NCBI GenBank assembly: GCA_963693365.1
Contig: CAVNZM010000002.1
Location: 5,952,001-6,016,000 of the forward strand
Direction of reading: 5' to 3'
Source: Amoebidium appalachense
Taxonomy: Eukaryota > Ichthyosporea
DNA length: 64,000 bases
In this document: one piece after another, positions 63,963 to 64,000 of the stretch
Position numbering within the stretch: the first letter of the stretch is position 1
How the letters are laid out: each line of letters begins with the position of its first letter
Notes under the pieces: model-generated
What the model was told of the DNA's origin: nothing
The model's input: the letters and a program-made list of their open reading frames with translations, nothing else
Database searches by the model: none
Position numbers and translations under genes: made by a program

Positions 63963-64000
<38 letters not shown>
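63659..64000. other. right end of window
   Basis: C-runs near 63680-63722, then non-repetitive sequence and a terminal G-run of 35 at 63966-64000. The window ends inside that run, so what follows is unknown. Confidence 0.5.

Overview
The window is nuclear DNA of a eukaryote with intron-rich genes. I rebuilt five spliced genes from exon homology and matching splice phases; about 45 introns were assigned, nearly all GT-AG. Introns and spacers are packed with (CA)n/(TG)n microsatellites and very long G or C homopolymers. The gene content (a GABA-B-like class C GPCR, a CREB3/ATF6-like membrane bZIP, PIF1 helicase, RNF113/Cwc24, a GH114 ectoenzyme, a DM9/DUF3421 protein) suits a protist, perhaps a unicellular relative of animals. 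This placement is inference; no rRNA, tRNA or organelle marker is present.

Layout. 1-7660: a Ty1/copia LTR retrotransposon on the minus strand, cut off by the window edge. It has lost its reverse transcriptase, is internally rearranged, and is interrupted by a second, non-autonomous LTR element (2237-5817) with same-length LTRs and a 5-bp target duplication. 8753-16177 (+): class C GPCR with a bacterial-type solute-binding ectodomain, 7TM core and C-terminal coiled coil. 16844-22139 (-): type II membrane protein with Cys-rich repeats, an EGF-like module and a GH114 domain. 27249-38904 (-): 15-exon PIF1 helicase. 38905-39684: divergent promoter with E2F-, CRE- and AP-1-like sites, shared with an intronless bZIP gene (39685-40746, +). 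42368-49953 (+): 10-exon RNF113/Cwc24 splicing factor, with a bZIP-site cluster just upstream of its putative 5' UTR exon. 53366-53883 (-): DM9/DUF3421-like protein with a frameshift. 54370-56205 (-): decayed metzincin-type metalloprotease. 56508-56670: hAT-type MITE with an 8-bp target duplication. 60619-63658 (+): small single-pass membrane protein in three exons.

The genes do not form an obvious pathway. Three encode surface or secreted proteins and two are nuclear factors. The strongest unusual theme is the link between tandem repeats and splice sites. (CA)n tracts run straight into at least eight 3' splice sites. One donor opens into (GT)n. Two minisatellites have units that copy a real splice junction of the gene that holds them (5' splice site in PIF1, 3' splice site in RNF113).

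Limits: exon boundaries are hand-made and rest on phase and family similarity recalled from knowledge, not on alignments. Several single-base frame problems lie near homopolymers and could be sequencing errors.
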